Virus record (IMG/VR): IMGVR_UViG_3300044986_000207 | Location: 1-32,056 of that record | DNA length: 32,056 nt | DNA from: a virus | Direction: 5' to 3' (one strand) | Shown: positions 17,258-24,200 of the stretch, one piece after another | Numbering within the stretch: position 1 is the stretch's first letter | Layout: every line of letters starts with the position of its first letter | Notes under the pieces: model-generated | What the model saw: the letters and a program-made list of their open reading frames with translations, nothing else | Databases searched by the model: none | What the model was told of the DNA's origin: nothing | Position numbers and translations under genes: made by a program

Positions 17258-17287
17258 AGACCCCGAACCTACCATATTCGTTCAATC

Positions 17288-17316
17288 TTGCAAGGGGAAA
17301 ATGACCTTGCTAGGAT
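17288..17316 (+). promoter_or_regulatory. Candidate promoter for plus-strand appendage operon
   Basis: TTGCAA (17288-17293) and TAGGAT (17311-17316) are separated by exactly 17 bases; each matches the sigma70 consensus at four of six positions. The start site would be near 17323, about 20 bases before the ATG at 17343. It is the best candidate in front of the plus-strand genes, but the boxes are imperfect. Confidence 0.35.
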
Positions 17317-17342
17317 CGGGCTTTTAGAGTAGGTTCTCCGAA

Positions 17343-19769
17343 ATGGCAGAGCAACCACCCCTCTCTAGAATTCATGTCGTTGGCTATTCGGCTAATGACC
17401 GCGATTTTCCGATCCTTAATCTGGTTTTAGATCCCCGTGTGGCAGGGTATCAGGTTCCCAAGGATCTCTCGGCCTGCCCCGATAAACGCTACCCCAACCA
17501 TGTATTTACGGGGGCTCAACCCATCTCTGGTGACCAACGGGTTCGCCATGTCTGGGAGATCCTCCCTTCTCCTTATGTGCCGTTTACCCGCTATGATGAT
17601 GACCTTGGCCCAGTTCAGGGGCGTAGGCGGTCTGTTAAAAATGAGGGACAAGTCGCAATTCGTCAGGCCGACAAGCAGGTAACTTACGATGCTCGCGAGG
17701 GGTCGGCCATTGTCTACACCGAACTGGAGGAGACTTGGTCGATCAAGACTGACGATGATGGGAATTCTCTTTTTCCGATTCGGGATCGAGATTTTTATGA
17801 TGCTTCTCGCGGGCCCGTCCAAGAACGCCGCCAACTATTCGTCCCCACGGGAGAAGAGGAGGGAAGCCTTGAGAACGTCAATGGCGTCATTACCCAGACA
17901 AGCTACGAGCCCTACAACGATTTTCTTTCGGTCAAAATTGTCCAGACCTACAGCGTTGATGGACCTCAATTAATTGGCAATGCCACCAACAATGAGGGAC
18001 AGCTTGTTACCGTTACTACTCAACGCAAGGCATCGGACAATTATGAAGCTCCGCAACCCACAGCCACTCGCACTGTTGAAGCATCGCGTGAAGATTCCGA
18101 AACAATAGTCGAAAGGATTGTTGATACCCCAGAAGTTTTTGGCGGGGAAACATATCGTAAAACCAGAGAAGATCTTACGCCACAAAAATTTAAAGCGGCT
18201 CAAGAAGACGCCACATTTGAACAAACCATTGAAGGAACGGCGCAAACTCCGACCCTTGATTCTGGAGAATTTGTTAAGAGCGAACAACAAGTAAATAAAT
18301 TCCTAAAAAGAATCTCAACCACATCAAGAAACATCCAGTCTTCTTCGGTTTTAAGTGAAGCGGTGCTGAATCAGGATGGGCAAATTGGAACCCGCACCCT
18401 TACTCTAGCCTCTGGAAGCCAATCCTTTGCCCCGTCTTCCACCCTCGTTGATGCTAGTGTTGAGGCTTTGGGTGATGGCAGAACAATCAAAACAGAAATA
18501 GTTATTCCAGAGGTATTTGATAATAAAACATTTTCCATTGAACGTCCAGATCCCGTCCCCCCAAAATTCCGAGTTCTCATTCCAACAGAAACCGAAGAAG
18601 AGACATTGGAGGGAACCGCATCATTACCTTTACTTTCAACTGGTCAAGTTTCCAAAAGCGAACAACAGGTTACAAAATTTGTAAAAAGAACAAGAACTTC
18701 TGAAAGAAGCGACATTTCTGAAGAAAAAACAATTGTTAGCCATGAATTCACATCAGATCTTGGCGGGGGAATTGCAACAGTTAATGAAATATATCCATAC
18801 AGTGGATCAACACCATTAGCAACCCTTGGAACTATTTCTGATACTGTGGAAGATGTTGGAGATGGAACAAAAATAAGAAGACAGGTTGTTTTACCAGAAT
18901 CTGAAAATTCCAAGTTGGCCACACTCAAGGGCCAAGAATACGATGATCAACTTGATATTGTAATTCCTTTTAATCAAACAGTTGCAAGTCCAAATTCAGC
19001 AGCCGTTCAGGGAGAAAGAAAAAGAGTAACCCCAAGAGATGTGGCACATAGCGTTGTCGTTGAATACAACGAAGATGATGTAAAAAATGCTTTAGAAGAA
19101 TATTACTGGGAAGTTCCAGACATGATTGAAATATCTTTGCCAGACAAATTAAAATCTGCATCTATTATTGTTGATGTCGCTGGAGGAAGCGGGAGCGGAA
19201 CAGGAAGTGGAGATACATATAGTTGGTCTTATTCGGCCTCTGGATCAATTAAGGGCGGATTATTTTATGATATTGAAGAAGGATTTAAAGGAAATGTCCC
19301 GACAACCAGAGCAATTTTCTTTTTAAAGAAAAACAACTCTTCTCCAAATGATGTTTTAGCAAGGGTTCAATCCGAAAGAAATAATCCAAATTTAAAATTC
19401 TGGCCAAATGCTAGACCAGAAGCCCATGAAATTGTTATTATGGGAAAATCACAATCGGTGGACAGGTCAGAATCAAAATCTCACAACTCTTCTTCTGTTT
19501 CTTCTTCATCAAGCGGAAGCATTACCACCGATCAATTAAATATTCCGCCAACCATCCATGAAAGAATAGAATTATACATTGATACAGAATATGATTTTGA
19601 TGATATTGAAACAAGTATACTTGTTCGTCCTAATTTTTTGCCACCAACTCAACCATATTCCGTATTCCCAACTGGAGAGTTTATTTTAAGAATAAATGCA
19701 ACACCATACAGACTTGGATATACAAGAATAGACGCTTTGATAGTTGATATAAAGCCAGAATATGTCTAA
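17343..19769 (+). CDS. Large repeat-containing structural/adhesin-like protein (808 aa)
   Basis: An 808-residue protein rich in Thr, Ser, Val and Glu, predicted mostly beta. After a less repetitive 240-residue N-terminal part, about 128-residue modules recur: TVEASREDSETI (about 245), SVEALGDGRTIK (about 372) and TVEDVGDGTKIR (about 501). Within the first two, VKSEQQVNKFLKR (about 311) and SKSEQQVTKFVKR (about 437) are clear copies. A Gly/Ser linker near 613-623 leads to a different C-terminal domain with a Ser-rich stretch at about 704-733. No signal peptide or membrane segment is seen. The modular beta architecture suggests a phage appendage or adhesin, but no named fibre family is recognised. 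It heads a plus-strand operon, overlapping the next gene by 8 bases. Its GC content drops sharply after about 18 kb. Confidence 0.82.
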   Translation: MAEQPPLSRIHVVGYSANDRDFPILNLVLDPRVAGYQVPKDLSACPDKRYPNHVFTGAQPISGDQRVRHVWEILPSPYVPFTRYDDDLGPVQGRRRSVKNEGQVAIRQADKQVTYDAREGSAIVYTELEETWSIKTDDDGNSLFPIRDRDFYDASRGPVQERRQLFVPTGEEEGSLENVNGVITQTSYEPYNDFLSVKIVQTYSVDGPQLIGNATNNEGQLVTVTTQRKASDNYEAPQPTATRTVEASREDSETIVERIVDTPEVFGGETYRKTREDLTPQKFKAAQEDATFEQTIEGTAQTPTLDSGEFVKSEQQVNKFLKRISTTSRNIQSSSVLSEAVLNQDGQIGTRTLTLASGSQSFAPSSTLVDASVEALGDGRTIKTEIVIPEVFDNKTFSIERPDPVPPKFRVLIPTETEEETLEGTASLPLLSTGQVSKSEQQVTKFVKRTRTSERSDISEEKTIVSHEFTSDLGGGIATVNEIYPYSGSTPLATLGTISDTVEDVGDGTKIRRQVVLPESENSKLATLKGQEYDDQLDIVIPFNQTVASPNSAAVQGERKRVTPRDVAHSVVVEYNEDDVKNALEEYYWEVPDMIEISLPDKLKSASIIVDVAGGSGSGTGSGDTYSWSYSASGSIKGGLFYDIEEGFKGNVPTTRAIFFLKKNNSSPNDVLARVQSERNNPNLKFWPNARPEAHEIVIMGKSQSVDRSESKSHNSSSVSSSSSGSITTDQLNIPPTIHERIELYIDTEYDFDDIETSILVRPNFLPPTQPYSVFPTGEFILRINATPYRLGYTRIDALIVDIKPEYV
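18076..18900 (+). repeat. Diverged tandem protein-coding repeats within the 808-residue gene
   Basis: Two full modules and a partial third, each about 380 bases long, begin near 18076, 18459 and 18846. The clearest DNA match is AGCGAACAACA, found at 18280 and 18658, exactly 378 bases apart. The modules share layout and key residues but have diverged, so this is old duplication rather than a recent slip. Confidence 0.7.
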
Positions 19770-20055
19770 CAAAGCAAATGCAGGTTGGTCTCCATATACA
19801 ATTCCAGCCACTCCAACAATAAACAATAATGATGTATATGCATTATCTTGTTCCAATGGGGCGGATTCTTCAAATAATCCAAGCCAATATTTGGAATGGA
19901 AAAAGACAATACCAAACGGAGAAAGGGTTGGTGATCTTTTAAGGTGGGATGGGAGTGCCTGGGTATTATTGCCAGCTATTTCAAGCGGAAGCCTTCATGT
20001 ATTGACCATTAAAAATAATGTATTGGCTTGGACCCCGACAGAAGACTGCGAATAA
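19762..20055 (+). CDS. Small appendage-operon protein (97 aa)
   Basis: A 97-residue protein, MSNKANAGWSPYTIPATPTI onward, rich in Asn, Ser, Trp and Pro. Short beta-like stretches include DVYALSCSNG, LLRWDGSAWVLLPA and LHVLTIKNNVLAWTP. GDLLRWDGSAWV resembles short beta-hairpin repeats of phage tail and head-decoration proteins. It overlaps the 808-residue gene by 8 bases and shares one base with the next start (TAATG), so the three genes are translationally coupled. It may be an assembly partner or an appendage subunit. No named family is recognised. Confidence 0.75.
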   Translation: MSNKANAGWSPYTIPATPTINNNDVYALSCSNGADSSNNPSQYLEWKKTIPNGERVGDLLRWDGSAWVLLPAISSGSLHVLTIKNNVLAWTPTEDCE

Positions 20056-20735
20056 TGGCTACTATTAAAAAAACAACAGAAGGCGGAATAGAGCGTATTA
20101 TTACAAAATCTTCTGGTGTAATTCAGAAAATAAGCTGCTCTTGTTGTGAGGAGGTGTGCTGTATGTATTCTGCACAGAAATACATAGAAGGAGTTTATCT
20201 TAGAGAAGATCTTCCAGAAACATTAACAATATATGGCCAAGCAGATGCTCCATATACTATAAATTTTGAATTAAATTTGTTTGGTCAAGATATTTATACT
20301 GGTGATGGTAATACAAAAATACAAATAATTAATGAATCTTGGGAAATTTTGGGCGAAGATGGAAATCCCGCTCAAGACAGAAGTCCAAGTGATTGTCTTG
20401 TTTATGAACCATTTTTTGAAGGCGGAGCTTATAATGGAGACAATTACGAAGATACTTATTTGGTTGAAGTAAAAACAACTCCATTGCCAAGCCCAACAAT
20501 AGAAACTTTTGAAATTACAAGAACTTCACTTTGCACATGGGAGGGATTTGGTTTTGGATATGATTTTACTCTTAAATATTATGACACAATAGAACTTGTA
20601 AATGAACGCCATACTATGTGGGGATTTGAATATAGCGCAGGAAATGCATTTAGAGATCCACTTGATGCGCCATTTAATTCTCCAGTTGGAACATATGCAG
20701 AAGCAAGCTTTGCATATATCGTAAAAGAAATTTAA
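20055..20735 (+). CDS. Hypothetical protein with N-terminal cysteine cluster (226 aa)
   Basis: A 226-residue protein (MATIKKTTEGGIERIITKSS). I chose the ATG at 20055 because it shares a base with the preceding stop. Residues 28-37, CSCCEEVCCM, contain five cysteines, then the rest is acidic and aromatic and looks beta-rich (TLTIYGQADAPYTINFELNL, then YDFTLKYYDTIELV). The Cys cluster could bind a metal or form disulfides; which one cannot be told. No signal peptide is seen. It belongs to the rightward operon and is very A/T-rich, unlike minus-strand neighbours. Function unknown, perhaps an appendage component. Confidence 0.75.
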   Translation: MATIKKTTEGGIERIITKSSGVIQKISCSCCEEVCCMYSAQKYIEGVYLREDLPETLTIYGQADAPYTINFELNLFGQDIYTGDGNTKIQIINESWEILGEDGNPAQDRSPSDCLVYEPFFEGGAYNGDNYEDTYLVEVKTTPLPSPTIETFEITRTSLCTWEGFGFGYDFTLKYYDTIELVNERHTMWGFEYSAGNAFRDPLDAPFNSPVGTYAEASFAYIVKEI

Positions 20736-20956
20736 TGAATTGCAAATATCAGTCAAGGACCAAGGATCATGGACAATTTAATTGTGCTTTGGGATGGTAT
20801 GGTGGCCGTCCATGGCTTGGTAATTGTCTTGATTGCATAAAACGAGGAGACAACACGTTAGAAGCAAGGTCGGCATTTGATAGAAGGGCTGAAAAATCCC
20901 ACCCATCCAATCGTCAACGCATTAGCGGATGCTGTGATCGGGCCGACCAATCCTAA
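20735..20956 (+). CDS. Small cysteine-motif protein (73 aa)
   Basis: A 73-residue protein (MNCKYQSRTKDHGQFNCALG, then WYGGRPWLGNCLDCIKRGDN). Cys3, Cys17, Cys31 and Cys34 form a C-x13-C-x13-C-x2-C pattern, possibly a zinc site. The Cys-(Ala/Ser)-Leu-Gly-x-Tyr-Gly-Gly-x-Pro core recurs in small proteins of phages and bacteria, in my recollection. The ATG shares one base with the preceding stop. Its stop codon overlaps the opposite-strand stop of the next gene, so this operon ends against the convergent one. Function unknown. Confidence 0.72.
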   Translation: MNCKYQSRTKDHGQFNCALGWYGGRPWLGNCLDCIKRGDNTLEARSAFDRRAEKSHPSNRQRISGCCDRADQS

Positions 20957-21246
20957 ATCTTCGGCCTGACAAAATTGATTTCTCTGACTGATGCCCCACA
21001 ATTGACCCTTTTCTTTGTTAACTCCAGCTTTTGACCGCGATTGGCCAACGCATTGATGTAGTTTTCGGCGTATCCACTATCTGCTGAAGCCTGCTTGATA
21101 GTCTTCCATCCTTCGGCGTTCATCGCCTCAATAGTGGTCATTTCGTTGGTTTCCCGAAACGACTGCCAAACATCATCCCACTGGTTAACTACAATTTTAG
21201 AAGCGGGCTTTTTTGCTCTACTAGTTTTGCTATGTGTTGTTTCCAT
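20953..21246 (-). CDS. Probable small DNA-binding/regulatory protein (97 aa)
   Basis: A 97-residue protein starting METTHSKTSRAKKPASKIVV. The ATG at 21246 has AAAGG upstream; an earlier start would bury more of the preceding gene. Residues about 40-75 (MTTIEAMNAEGWKTIKQASA, then GYAENYINALANRG) look like a helix-turn-helix: the WKTIKQASADSG stretch followed by a recognition-like helix. A C-terminal basic part follows (KKRVNCGASVREINFVRPKI). It overlaps the metallophosphoesterase end by 58 bases. It could be a transcription regulator or DNA-binding accessory factor; no family is certain. Confidence 0.7.
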   Translation of the reverse strand: METTHSKTSRAKKPASKIVVNQWDDVWQSFRETNEMTTIEAMNAEGWKTIKQASADSGYAENYINALANRGQKLELTKKRVNCGASVREINFVRPKI

Positions 21247-21983
21247 GAGAATGAACCTTTGTCTACAGTAAATGTGAGGAATCCGAAGTCTACCTTGCCC
21301 ACACATCGGCGGGCTCCAAACTTGCTGCCTGCCCCCTGAAGGGCTGGGGTGGTCATGGCAATCCAGTCATGGCCTCCGCAGAAGTTATGGTAATGCACAT
21401 GACTTCTTAGCAGGACGTTGGCCTTATGCTGCTCTCCTTCTTCGGAAAGCAAGACGTTCCAAAGGCGGTCTTTGGCCACCCCTGTGTGCCTTGTGTGGGG
21501 GATACTTCCGCTTCCTGCTGGGTGGTGTTTAAGATCGAAGACGATTCCTTCGACTTCAATCCAGAGTTGGTCTGAGATGGTGGCTCCCACCCTTTCTGCG
21601 ATAACGTTCTCCCAATCCTCTCCATCTGAAGAACTTACATGATATGGTGTGCCTCTTGAGATTGCTATCTTGCAGTTCTTTGTTTTCGGGATTTGACGGA
21701 TGATCTTCACGGCCATATCCGATTGATCTTCCATATCGGGGGCCAGAAGCTCCGTAGAGCCGCTTTTCTTGCCCTTGCCGTCTACCAGATCCCCGTTGAC
21801 AAAAACGATGTCGTAAGGGCCATTACGCGCAATCTCGCGGGCATACCAAGTCCAGTGGGCTTTGTTAATCTGAGCCCAGAGAGGAATTTCTCCGTTCTCG
21901 TCTTTTTCGGGCAACCAGCCTGTTGGGGTTAATCCGACCCTGTGGCCGCAATGGAAGTCCGAGAGGACTGCTATTTTTTTCAT
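21189..21983 (-). CDS. Metallophosphoesterase (calcineurin-like, 264 aa)
   Basis: A 264-residue protein with the calcineurin-like phosphoesterase motifs in order: DFHCGH (Asp9, His11), GDLVDG (Gly64, Asp65), then a degenerate RGTPYH at about 110-115 where GNH(D/E) is usual, then KHHPAG and SHVHYH (His195, His197). These residues bind two metal ions and hydrolyse phosphodiesters or phosphomonoesters; family members include DNA repair nucleases. The substrate is unknown. The start at 21983 lies 6 bases after the preceding stop and opens the standard strand KKIAVLSDFH. The last 58 bases overlap the next gene. Possible roles are host DNA breakdown, nucleotide turnover or second-messenger removal, none of which can be chosen from sequence alone. 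Confidence 0.86.
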   Translation of the reverse strand: MKKIAVLSDFHCGHRVGLTPTGWLPEKDENGEIPLWAQINKAHWTWYAREIARNGPYDIVFVNGDLVDGKGKKSGSTELLAPDMEDQSDMAVKIIRQIPKTKNCKIAISRGTPYHVSSSDGEDWENVIAERVGATISDQLWIEVEGIVFDLKHHPAGSGSIPHTRHTGVAKDRLWNVLLSEEGEQHKANVLLRSHVHYHNFCGGHDWIAMTTPALQGAGSKFGARRCVGKVDFGFLTFTVDKGSFSWKQHIAKLVEQKSPLLKL

Positions 21984-21989
21984 AAAGAG

Positions 21990-22211
21990 TTAGTTGAAGT
22001 TGACACACCTGTCTGCCATTTCGTTCAAAAGAAACTCGCGAACAGACTCTATGGTCTCGGTGTGCCATTCGGGGTCAGACCCGTGTTTAACGTGGGATCG
22101 AAAGCGGGCCTCCATCGCGCACAAGACGGAATACATATCCCCCGCCTTGTGGGCCATGTCGCATTCCACCTGTTCTTCTGGGAGGTTAAACTCCAGCAGT
22201 GCTTTAGGCAT
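21990..22211 (-). CDS. Small conserved phage-type protein (73 aa)
   Basis: A 73-residue acidic protein (MPKALLEFNLPEEQVECDMA). The start, K-A-x-L-E-F-N-L-P-E-(E/D)-x-x-E, is one I know from a widespread group of short, uncharacterised phage proteins. Helical remainder (DMYSVLCAMEARFRSHVKHG, then TIESVREFLLNEMADRC). No catalytic or membrane feature. It lies just upstream of the metallophosphoesterase with 6 bases between, and 18 bases after the previous gene. Function unknown. Confidence 0.77.
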   Translation of the reverse strand: MPKALLEFNLPEEQVECDMAHKAGDMYSVLCAMEARFRSHVKHGSDPEWHTETIESVREFLLNEMADRCVNFN

Positions 22212-22229
22212 AAATTTGGTTTCGGGATT

Positions 22230-22490
22230 TTAGGCGTCCTTGAGAACCTTCTTCAGGTCCCCATCATCCAAGTCATCGTCATCATCATCTTCAGACTGCC
22301 CATAGAGGATATCATGGATATTGGCTACTATGCCCTCGACAGCGTAGTCGTTACCGAACTTGAGAAAGGCGTTCTTGGTTGTTGGGCCGTCTTGGAAGGT
22401 GACCACAACCATGCCGCTGTCGAAGTATTCGATAAGCTCCTTGCACAGCCTATCCAGAACCTTTTGCATTTCTGGAGAATGATCAGCCAT
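22230..22490 (-). CDS. Small acidic hypothetical protein (86 aa)
   Basis: An 86-residue protein starting MADHSPEMQKVLDRLCKELI. I favour the ATG at 22490, which follows the preceding stop by 4 bases with GAGAGG upstream. An in-frame ATG at 22541 would add 17 residues but overlap the preceding gene by 47 bases. A beta-like section, GMVVVTFQDGPTTKNAFLKF, is followed by helices and a strongly acidic run (SEDDDDDDLDDGD). Acidic tails of this kind occur in inhibitors and DNA mimics, but that is only suggestive. Function unknown. Confidence 0.72.
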   Translation of the reverse strand: MADHSPEMQKVLDRLCKELIEYFDSGMVVVTFQDGPTTKNAFLKFGNDYAVEGIVANIHDILYGQSEDDDDDDLDDGDLKKVLKDA

Positions 22491-22494
22491 ACGT

Positions 22495-22635
22495 CTATTG
22501 TTCCTCTCGACAAGTTTTGCATATCTGAATAACTCCGACATGCGAAATCGTCAAGCGTTCAAATTCTTTCCCCCCACAGTAGATGCAGGTTTTGGATGCG
22601 GGCCTTTTGTAGACCTTTTTCTTCTTATCTTTCAT
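22495..22635 (-). CDS. Small zinc-ribbon-like protein (46 aa)
   Basis: A 46-residue protein, MKDKKKKVYKRPASKTCIYC then GGKEFERLTISHVGVIQICK, ending TCREEQ. Cys17-x2-Cys20 and Cys39-x2-Cys42 form a four-Cys zinc ribbon, typically used for nucleic-acid or protein binding. A basic N-terminal tail precedes it. I chose the ATG at 22635 because it overlaps the endolysin stop by 4 bases (ATGA); a longer frame from 22695 is inside the endolysin. It is followed after 4 bases by the next gene. A regulatory or adaptor role is possible but not shown. Confidence 0.75.
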   Translation of the reverse strand: MKDKKKKVYKRPASKTCIYCGGKEFERLTISHVGVIQICKTCREEQ

Positions 22636-23312
22636 TTGCTTGGTTGGATTCTGACGTAGCCTCTTACTAGTGACGGGGCTCGGGTTTTGAGCCACACCCC
22701 ATCTCCAGAGGTGGAGTCACGGGTCCCTCGCCCGTTGGTGTTTCCCTCCACACATTGAAATCTTCCATCAGCCAATACCTTGGTCACAATTCCGATATGA
22801 GAGAAGTCAAAAATGGCGAAGTCTCCAGCTTGGGGCTTGGATCTACTGGACAGGATCTTGGTGGTTGCGGGACGGTTCTTGGCCCATTCGATATAGCCAA
22901 AGGCCGCTGCCGTCTTCGGCCTCCATTGTTCGGGCGGGATCGTTTTGAGGTTGAGCCACTTGACGCTCTCCTTGTCCTTTAGCCATTGCTGGATTAGCCA
23001 GCCCGTAAATGCCGCGCACCATGGCCAAGGCGCTGGTTTTAAGTTGGTTGCAGATTGGTATTCCCGAACCTTGGCTCCGCAATTATTTCCGCCGACTTCT
23101 TTTACACCGACTTGAGACAGGGCCAGAGCGACCAGCTTTTCCAACGCTCCTGCTGGTTCGGGATTTTTTGGCCTTGGGGCCTTCTTTTCTACGGGCGGCT
23201 GCTCTGGTGTGGAGTTCTTCTTGGATGCGGAGGGCAAGCTCGGCAAGGACGGCGCTTGGCCAAAATCGGAGTTTTTCCTGCCAAAGAGTTTCTGGATGAA
23301 CCTCCACATCAT
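22632..23312 (-). CDS. Endolysin-like cysteine amidase/peptidase (226 aa)
   Basis: A 226-residue protein. After a short N-terminus (MMWRFIQKLFGRKNSDF) and a Pro/Lys/Ser linker (to about residue 53) comes a catalytic domain. WPWCAAF (Cys99), FSHIGIV (His172) and EGNTNG (Asn191) give the Cys-His-Asn arrangement of CHAP/NlpC-type wall hydrolases. GVKEVGGNNCG and a WCAAFTGWLI helix fit the amidase family known as TIGR02594. It would cleave peptidoglycan at the end of infection. No signal peptide is seen, so it needs a holin; candidates are encoded just upstream. The ATG has only a weak ribosome site. Confidence 0.85.
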   Translation of the reverse strand: MMWRFIQKLFGRKNSDFGQAPSLPSLPSASKKNSTPEQPPVEKKAPRPKNPEPAGALEKLVALALSQVGVKEVGGNNCGAKVREYQSATNLKPAPWPWCAAFTGWLIQQWLKDKESVKWLNLKTIPPEQWRPKTAAAFGYIEWAKNRPATTKILSSRSKPQAGDFAIFDFSHIGIVTKVLADGRFQCVEGNTNGRGTRDSTSGDGVWLKTRAPSLVRGYVRIQPSK

Positions 23313-23334
23313 GGATTGCTTTCACCCATCAATC

Positions 23335-23535
23335 TTACCAACTGCAAACACGCCTGCCAATGTCCCAGTTCCTAAAAATCCGCTCCGCCTCGGACTCCGA
23401 TGGAGATACTTGTTTTTCCAGCATTGCTCCGCTTGACTTTGGTTGAGAAGCGGAGGGAACCGAATAAACGGACAAGGAAACTTCTGCGATCTTCTTGGGG
23501 CGGGGCAGGGACGAGGATTGCTTTGAGTACTTCAT
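23335..23535 (-). CDS. Small hypothetical protein in lysis cluster (66 aa)
   Basis: A 66-residue basic, Ser/Pro-rich protein (MKYSKQSSSLPRPKKIAEVS, then LSVYSVPSASQPKSSGAMLE) ending RRVCSW. GAGG lies 8 bases before the ATG, one of the better Shine-Dalgarno sequences in the window, which supports translation. It fills the gap between the holin-like gene and the endolysin with 9- and 22-base spacings. There is no membrane segment or lipobox, so a spanin role is not supported. Function unknown. Confidence 0.65.
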   Translation of the reverse strand: MKYSKQSSSLPRPKKIAEVSLSVYSVPSASQPKSSGAMLEKQVSPSESEAERIFRNWDIGRRVCSW

Positions 23536-23544
23536 GGGATAACC

Positions 23545-23901
23545 TCACTTGATTTTGCGCTTGGATGCGGGCTTGCGGGCGGGCTTACGAGCAGATGAAA
23601 CTGCGATAGCCCGACGAACTTCGGTATAGGTCACGGGACCAGCCACTCCATCAACATCCGTATTGACCAAGGCTTGGATCTTCTTGACCCCCTTGACGTT
23701 GATCTCGTTGGTGACGTAGTTGACAATCGAAATGATCAAAGCCACCACAAACCCCGTAAGAGAGACTTGATCTACGGACTCGGCCAGTTTGGGATCAACC
23801 ATGGCGAGACGGGAGACAATGGCGGCTACAACCATGGCGATAATCGGGGTGATGACGCCTCCAAGTTTGGAGACAAGAAATGCTAGGATTTTGTCTTTCA
23901 T
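23545..23901 (-). CDS. Holin-like membrane protein with peptidoglycan-binding-like tail (118 aa)
   Basis: A 118-residue protein with two hydrophobic segments (residues about 13-31 and 48-64) separated by a charged loop. Residues about 72-100 (VKKIQALVNTDVDGVAGPVT, then YTEVRRAIA) match the pattern of a PG-binding type 1 repeat, which binds cell wall. The tail is basic (SSARKPARKPASKRKIK). Two-span small membrane proteins beside an endolysin are typical of holins, which form membrane holes for lysis. A wall-binding piece on a holin is unusual; it could instead belong to a wall-targeting or regulatory factor. The ATG overlaps the previous stop by 4 bases. Confidence 0.72.
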   Translation of the reverse strand: MKDKILAFLVSKLGGVITPIIAMVVAAIVSRLAMVDPKLAESVDQVSLTGFVVALIISIVNYVTNEINVKGVKKIQALVNTDVDGVAGPVTYTEVRRAIAVSSARKPARKPASKRKIK

Positions 23902-24185
23902 TGGTCTTCGTTTTTAAGCTTCTGGACAGCCGACTCGACAGTGAAGCGGATCACCGATTCAGAGGCATCAATGCCATTGCGGACGGCGGCTTGGGTCAGT
24001 TTTTTAACGGCTGCTTCGCGCTTTTGAGGCCCAGTCTTGCTGGAGTCGGCCAACTCGCGGACGATGTCCAATGCGAGGGGCAGGAGGGTAGCGGCCCCTT
24101 CAGCAATAAGCTGTTTGAGGATTGGAGCGTAGAAGTTCCAGATGAGGGCGGGAAGACCAGCCAATTTTGCAAATAGTGATTTCAT
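23898..24185 (-). CDS. Holin-LLH-like protein (95 aa)
   Basis: A 95-residue protein with a hydrophobic N-terminal half (MKSLFAKLAGLPALIWNFYA, and AATLLPLALDIV) and a charged C-terminal half. GPQKREAAVKKLTQAAVRNG, then ESVIRFTVESAVQKLK, resembles the LLH holin superfamily (Phage_holin_6), whose C-terminus has KR-A-x-V-x-x-L and a final VIE-type helix. It would form lesions in the host membrane to release endolysin. The following gene also encodes a membrane protein and overlaps it by 4 bases, so one may be holin and the other antiholin. The match is by eye and moderate. Confidence 0.65.
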   Translation of the reverse strand: MKSLFAKLAGLPALIWNFYAPILKQLIAEGAATLLPLALDIVRELADSSKTGPQKREAAVKKLTQAAVRNGIDASESVIRFTVESAVQKLKNEDQ

Positions 24186-24200
24186 AGATTTAAAGCTAGA

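Noticed and set aside
17147-17332. 61-codon plus-strand frame in the divergent intergenic region
   Set aside because: It begins at a TTG, covers the hairpin and promoter boxes, and gives an Arg/His-rich product without pattern; regulatory use of this DNA is more likely.
23083-23325. Nested 80-codon frame over the start of the endolysin, possible Rz1-like spanin
   Set aside because: It has no lipobox or membrane segment and is Arg/Lys-rich. It looks like a shadow of the Pro/Lys linker coding sequence.
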